A program made the position numbers and the translations under genes. A stretch of 25,017 nt of DNA from Arthrobacter sp. (GTDB lineage Bacteria; Actinomycetota; Actinomycetes; Actinomycetales; Micrococcaceae). Below the pieces are notes generated by a model. It had not been told where the DNA came from and did no database searches. It saw only the letters and a list, made by a program, of their open reading frames with translations. Where the stretch lies: the NCBI GenBank assembly GCA_030146405.1, contig JASLBS010000211.1, forward strand, positions 1 to 25,017, read 5' to 3'. This document shows positions 21,739 to 25,017 of the stretch, piece by piece; position 1 is the stretch's first letter, and every line of letters begins with the position of its first letter.

Positions 21739-22167
21739 ATGTCTTCCCTCACCTCGCCCTCGGGTCCTCCCGCCGAAATTCCCCCGGAGCCCTCCAGGCT
21801 CCTCGATCCCGCGATCGCGGAAGCACTCAAGAAGGACGACGCCGGGCTGGTCGCCGCCATCGTCCAGCAGTACGACACCCTCGAGGTACTGATGCTGGGG
21901 TGGATGGACGAGGAGGCGCTGCGGCGAACCCTCAGCAGCGGCCGGGTGACCTTCTACTCCCGCTCCAGATCGGAGTACTGGCGCAAGGGGGACACCTCCG
22001 GTCACCGACAGTGGGTCAGGGCGGTGGCACTCGACTGCGACGGCGACGCTCTGCTCGTCACCGTGGACCAGGAGGGCGCAGCATGTCACACCGGCACGCG
22101 CACGTGCTTCGACGGGCGCTCGTTGCCTGCGGTGACCGCCCACCGTCCCGACGCGGAAGGACTCTGA
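21739..22167 (+). CDS. hisI: Phosphoribosyl-AMP cyclohydrolase HisI
   Basis: HisI opens the purine ring of phosphoribosyl-AMP, the third step of histidine synthesis. From the ATG at 21739 the protein has 142 residues; the in-frame GTG one codon earlier is equally possible. After a Pro/Ser-rich lead of about 20 residues come LEVLMLGWMDEEALRRT (48-64), VTFYSRSRSEYWRKGDTSGH (70-89), DCDGDALLVTV (99-109) and GAACHTGTRTCF (113-124). D99, D101 and D103 are the magnesium site and C100, C116 and C123 the zinc ligands of the family. It is not fused to HisE. trpE starts 2 bp after its stop, so the two are cotranscribed. Confidence 0.96.
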   Translation: MSSLTSPSGPPAEIPPEPSRLLDPAIAEALKKDDAGLVAAIVQQYDTLEVLMLGWMDEEALRRTLSSGRVTFYSRSRSEYWRKGDTSGHRQWVRAVALDCDGDALLVTVDQEGAACHTGTRTCFDGRSLPAVTAHRPDAEGL

Positions 22168-22169
22168 CC

Positions 22170-23723
22170 ATGCAGCACCTGGGTACCATCAGCCCCACCC
22201 TCGAGGAGTTCAGGACGCTCGCGATGACACGCCGCGTGGTGCCCGTGCACGTGAAGGTCCTCGCCGACGCGCACACGCCCATCGGCGTGTACCGGAAGCT
22301 CGCGGCGGGCCAGCCCGGCACGTTCCTGATGGAGTCGGCTGCCGTGGGCGGAGTGTGGTCACGGTACTCGTTCATCGGATCGCACTCCCGCGCCACGCTC
22401 ACCAGCAGGGACGGCGAAGCCCACTGGCTCGGGGAGCCGCCCGCGGGTGTGCCGGTGGACGGCAATCCCGTGGAGGCTCTTCGCCTGACGGTGGAGGCGC
22501 TCCGTACCGACCGGTTCGAGGAACTGCCGCCCTTCACCTCGGGCATGGTCGGCTTCGTCGGCTGGGAAGCGGTACGCCACTGGGAGCGGCTCACGAGCCC
22601 GCCCGAGGACGATCTCCTGCTCCCCGAACTGGCGATGTGCCTGGTCTCGGACCTGGCCATCCACGACAACTCGGAGGGCTCGCTCACCCTGGTGGCCAAC
22701 GCCGTGAACTTCGATGACACCGACGAGCGCGTGGACGAGGCATGGCACGACGCCGTGGCCCGCGTGCGGTCGATGCTCGCCAGACTCGTGGCACCCACCG
22801 AACTACCGGTGTCCGTGATGGCCGAGGACGCCCCGGGCGTCGAGGCGTCGATGGAGCGGGTCCGCGAATCCTGGTTCGAACCCGAGTACCTCCGGGCGAT
22901 CGAACGCGGCAAGCAGGCGATCGTCGACGGGGAGGTGTTCCAGGTGGTGATCAGCCGACGCTTCGAGATCGACTGCGACGCGTCCGCCCTCGACGTCTAC
23001 CGGATCCTCCGCACCACCAATCCCAGCCCCTACATGTACCTCTTCAGCCTCGAGGACGCGGAGGGCAACGCCTACTCGATCGTGGGCAGTTCCCCCGAGG
23101 CGCTCGTCACCGTCAACGGTGACGAGGTGATCACGCATCCGATCGCCGGTTCGCGGCCACGCGGCAGGACCACCGAGGAGGACCGCGATCTCGCGGTGGA
23201 ACTCCGCGCCGATCTCAAGGAGAAGGCCGAGCACCTGATGCTGGTGGACCTGGCCCGCAACGATCTCTCCAAGGTCTGCATCCCGGGCAGCGTGGACGTC
23301 ACCCAGTTCATGGAGGTGGAGAAGTTCAGCCACATCATGCACCTCGTCTCCACGGTGGTGGGCAGGCTCTCGCCCGGCAGGAGTGCGTACGACGTCCTCG
23401 CCGCGACCTTCCCCGCCGGAACGCTCTCGGGAGCGCCGAAACCCCGGGCGCTGCGCCTGATCGACGAGGTGGAACCGCACCGCCGGGGTATCTACGGCGG
23501 CGTGGTGGGCTACCTCGACTTCGCAGGAGACATGGACATGGCGATCGCCATCCGCTCCGCACTGGTCCGGGACGGACACGCCTACGTCCAGTCCGGCGGT
23601 GGGATCGTGGCCGACTCGGTGCTCGAGACGGAAGCACTCGAGACGGTGAACAAGGCCGCCGCTCCGCTCCGGGCTGCCCTGGCCGCCAGTGCCCTGCGCA
23701 CGGCGACGGCGGACCTGCCATGA
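22170..23723 (+). CDS. trpE: Anthranilate synthase component I TrpE
   Basis: TrpE converts chorismate to anthranilate, the first committed step of tryptophan synthesis, using ammonia from a TrpG subunit not in this window. The ATG at 22170 has GGAAGGA upstream and gives 517 residues, the usual length. The N-terminal regulatory part has FLMESAAVGGVWSRYSFIG (52-70), whose MES corresponds to the tryptophan-inhibition LLES motif. The catalytic part has NPSPYMY (284-290), PIAGSRPRG (324-332), EKAEHLMLVDLARNDLSKVC (351-370), FPAGTLSGAPKPRA (414-427) and YGGVVGY (442-448), the chorismate-binding signatures. The stop overlaps the next start as ATGA. There is no leader peptide or attenuator before it, because hisI ends 2 bp upstream. 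Confidence 0.97.
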   Translation: MQHLGTISPTLEEFRTLAMTRRVVPVHVKVLADAHTPIGVYRKLAAGQPGTFLMESAAVGGVWSRYSFIGSHSRATLTSRDGEAHWLGEPPAGVPVDGNPVEALRLTVEALRTDRFEELPPFTSGMVGFVGWEAVRHWERLTSPPEDDLLLPELAMCLVSDLAIHDNSEGSLTLVANAVNFDDTDERVDEAWHDAVARVRSMLARLVAPTELPVSVMAEDAPGVEASMERVRESWFEPEYLRAIERGKQAIVDGEVFQVVISRRFEIDCDASALDVYRILRTTNPSPYMYLFSLEDAEGNAYSIVGSSPEALVTVNGDEVITHPIAGSRPRGRTTEEDRDLAVELRADLKEKAEHLMLVDLARNDLSKVCIPGSVDVTQFMEVEKFSHIMHLVSTVVGRLSPGRSAYDVLAATFPAGTLSGAPKPRALRLIDEVEPHRRGIYGGVVGYLDFAGDMDMAIAIRSALVRDGHAYVQSGGGIVADSVLETEALETVNKAAAPLRAALAASALRTATADLP

Positions 23724-24526
23724 GCGCGGCCGCACAGCAGGTCCCACCGAGCCGGTTCACCCGGAGAGGGATCGTGGTGTTCGGCATCGTGATCCTCGCC
23801 CTGGTGGTCTTCGGAGCCAGTACACAGACCTGGGTGACGGTGAGCCTCCCGCAGGACGCCGTGCTGACCCCTGACCTGAGGATCCCGGGAAGCGACGCCG
23901 CCACACCGGTGACGGCGTTCGCCCTCGTGGCCCTCGCCGCCGCCCTCGCGGTCTCCATCGCAGGGCGCGTCGCCCGCTGGGTGATCGCCGTCATCCTGGT
24001 GCTCTCCGGAGGAGGTATCGCCGTCGCGAGTGCGGCCGTGGCCCTCGATCCGGACACCGCTGCGCGACCCGCCGTCGGGACCGCCATCGGAGTGAGCGGT
24101 GTCTCCGGCGCCGCGACGGATGCCACCGCGATGCCCTGGCTCGCAGCACTCGGCGGTGCACTGCTCGTCGCCACCGCGCTCTGGGTGGTGCTGGCCGGCC
24201 GGACCTGGCAGGTGAACCGCCGGTACGACGCCGGCGCAGCCCGGTCCACGCGCGGTGCCGCCGGTGGCCTCCAGCCCGGTGCGCCGGAACCTTCCATCGG
24301 TGACGTGGCGCCCGGCGTGGTGCCGGAGGACCCGGAGGGATCCGAGGGACACCGGGGGTTCGGAAGCGATGCCGGCACATCCTCGGGAGCGGTGGGAACC
24401 GACCCGGCGGCGGAGTCCGCGGGCCCAGCCGCACAGCGTCCGCCCGGGCGCAGCAGGGCGAGCAATCACGCACGGGAGATCGACAGCTGGGACGACCTCT
24501 CACGCGGTGACGACCCCACGTCCTGA
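23720..24526 (+). CDS. Trp-operon-associated membrane protein (TIGR02234 type)
   Basis: The 268-residue protein matches the actinobacterial Trp-biosynthesis-associated membrane protein family, known by its place in trp operons; its biochemical role is unknown. Hydrophobic segments lie at about 17-36, 64-82, 86-107 and 138-160, with the loop STQTWVTV (34-41) after the first. The remaining 100 residues are a hydrophilic Gly/Pro/Glu-rich tail, probably cytoplasmic, closing with the motif SWDDLSRGDDPT. The ATG overlaps the trpE stop (23720-23723), so translation is likely coupled to TrpE. With the HGxxPAAW protein it forms a membrane pair between trpE and trpC, suggesting a role linked to tryptophan or a precursor at the membrane. 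Confidence 0.9.
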   Translation: MSAAAQQVPPSRFTRRGIVVFGIVILALVVFGASTQTWVTVSLPQDAVLTPDLRIPGSDAATPVTAFALVALAAALAVSIAGRVARWVIAVILVLSGGGIAVASAAVALDPDTAARPAVGTAIGVSGVSGAATDATAMPWLAALGGALLVATALWVVLAGRTWQVNRRYDAGAARSTRGAAGGLQPGAPEPSIGDVAPGVVPEDPEGSEGHRGFGSDAGTSSGAVGTDPAAESAGPAAQRPPGRSRASNHAREIDSWDDLSRGDDPTS

Positions 24527-24538
24527 CCTACCTCACCA

Positions 24539-24551
24539 GGTACCCGGTACC
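24539..24551. repeat. Palindrome GGTACCCGGTACC in the trp cluster
   Basis: GGTACC occurs twice around a central C, giving a 13-bp perfect dyad 13 nt after the TIGR02234-type stop. As RNA it could make a 5-bp stem with a 3-nt loop. It lies about 50 bp before CAGAAT (24600-24605), a possible -10 for the next gene, so it may be an operator or pause site. Confidence 0.4.
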
Positions 24552-24635
24552 ACCACGTGCGCGGACGCGGCCCGTTCGGCCGGTCCGCATCATCAGTGGC
24601 AGAATGGGACGAGACCCGTTCGAAGGAGATGTCCC

Positions 24636-24941
24636 ATGGCAGCCGAGACCCGCAACTCGACCCACCGCAACGCACCCGCGACCCACGCACAGATGGGCGA
24701 CGAGACCATCGGTCACGGCAACAGCCCCGCGGCCTGGACCTGCGTGCTGATCATGCTCGCGGGTGCTGCCGTGGCCTCGTTCGCCTACGTCCTCGCGAGC
24801 ACCGACGGTAACCACGACCTCGGTACCGTGCTCTTCTGGGCGGGAATCGCGGTCATGTTCGTGGGCCTGCTCGTCGGATTCATTCTGCGCAAGATCGGGT
24901 ACGGGGTGGGCGGCTCCAAGCTGAAGAGCCACGGCCACTAG
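24636..24941 (+). CDS. HGxxPAAW-motif small membrane protein
   Basis: The 101-residue protein belongs to the small actinobacterial HGxxPAAW family of unknown function. After a polar N-terminus comes the name motif HGNSPAAW (27-34), then two hydrophobic segments at about 35-53 and 64-84 joined by a short loop with STDGNHD (55-61), and a basic C-terminus with RKIGYGVGG and KLKSHGH. The N-terminus is probably cytoplasmic. The ATG at 24636 has AAGGAGAT (24623-24630) at good spacing. The frame stays open far upstream, but that part overlaps the previous gene and lacks its own start signals. The stop directly abuts the trpC ATG with no gap, pointing to cotranslation with tryptophan enzymes. Confidence 0.92.
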   Translation: MAAETRNSTHRNAPATHAQMGDETIGHGNSPAAWTCVLIMLAGAAVASFAYVLASTDGNHDLGTVLFWAGIAVMFVGLLVGFILRKIGYGVGGSKLKSHGH

Positions 24942-25017
24942 ATGACTGTCCTCGACGACATCATCGCCGGCGTCCGCGAGGATCTCGCCGAGCGCCGCAG
25001 AGCCGTACCTCTCGAGG
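24942..25017 (+). CDS. trpC: Indole-3-glycerol phosphate synthase TrpC, 5' part only
   Basis: The first 25 codons read MTVLDDIIAGVREDLAERRR and continue AVPLE, the familiar N-terminus of actinobacterial TrpC, which closes the indole ring from the carboxyphenylamino-deoxyribulose phosphate precursor. The rest lies beyond the window. The ATG immediately follows the TAG of the HGxxPAAW gene. Identification rests on this short match plus the position after trpE and its two associated membrane genes. Confidence 0.85.
   Translation, partial: MTVLDDIIAGVREDLAERRRAVPLE

Noticed and set aside
21675..22169. Upstream in-frame extension of trpE
   Set aside because: It overlaps hisI, has no motifs, and the ATG at 22170 has a good ribosome-binding site and a normal TrpE N-terminus.

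Overview
The window is a high-GC stretch of actinobacterial chromosome (roughly two-thirds G+C or more by eye). The protein sequences and gene order point to the Micrococcaceae, probably Arthrobacter or a close relative. This rests on recognising the families, not on a database search. Genes are packed on both strands, mostly housekeeping, with frequent ATGA/GTGA overlaps and GTG starts. I see no transposase, integrase, phage gene, CRISPR array, tRNA or rRNA.

Layout: (1) 11-4632, plus strand: ruvB, then yajC-secD-secF, linking Holliday-junction migration with the SecDF-YajC accessory translocase. (2) 4801-7209: a bifunctional (p)ppGpp synthetase/hydrolase. (3) 7269-9790, minus strand: an AbiEi-like protein of unknown role and a DUF349 protein, separated by a strong intrinsic terminator. 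(4) 10166-14819: hisS and aspS on the plus strand, with an APC-family permease between them on the minus strand. (5) 15003-18926: an FMN riboswitch controls a PnuC-like (RibM-type) transporter gene followed by ribD, ribE, ribB and ribH. (6) 18998-20958: hisE, hisG, hisF. (7) 21014-21658, minus strand: a TIGR03085-type protein divergent from the next block. (8) 21739-25017: hisI, trpE, two small membrane-protein genes (TIGR02234 type and HGxxPAAW type) and the start of trpC, cut by the window edge.

How the genes fit together: the rib block covers riboflavin uptake and all biosynthetic steps except GTP cyclohydrolase II, because the RibB here lacks the RibA domain often fused to it. The his genes supply the first step (HisG), the next two (HisE, HisI) and the cyclase HisF; the remaining steps must be encoded elsewhere. 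HisI is nearly joined to TrpE, so the histidine and tryptophan pathways share a transcript.

The least explained parts are the two uncharacterised membrane proteins inside the trp operon, the riboswitch expression platform with competing helices, a 9-nt tandem repeat between ribB and ribH, and near-symmetrical leaderless-type promoters around a GC-rich dyad between hisI and its divergent neighbour. No clear new multi-gene system was found. Promoter calls are mostly -10-like TANNNT hexamers without a matching -35 and are tentative.
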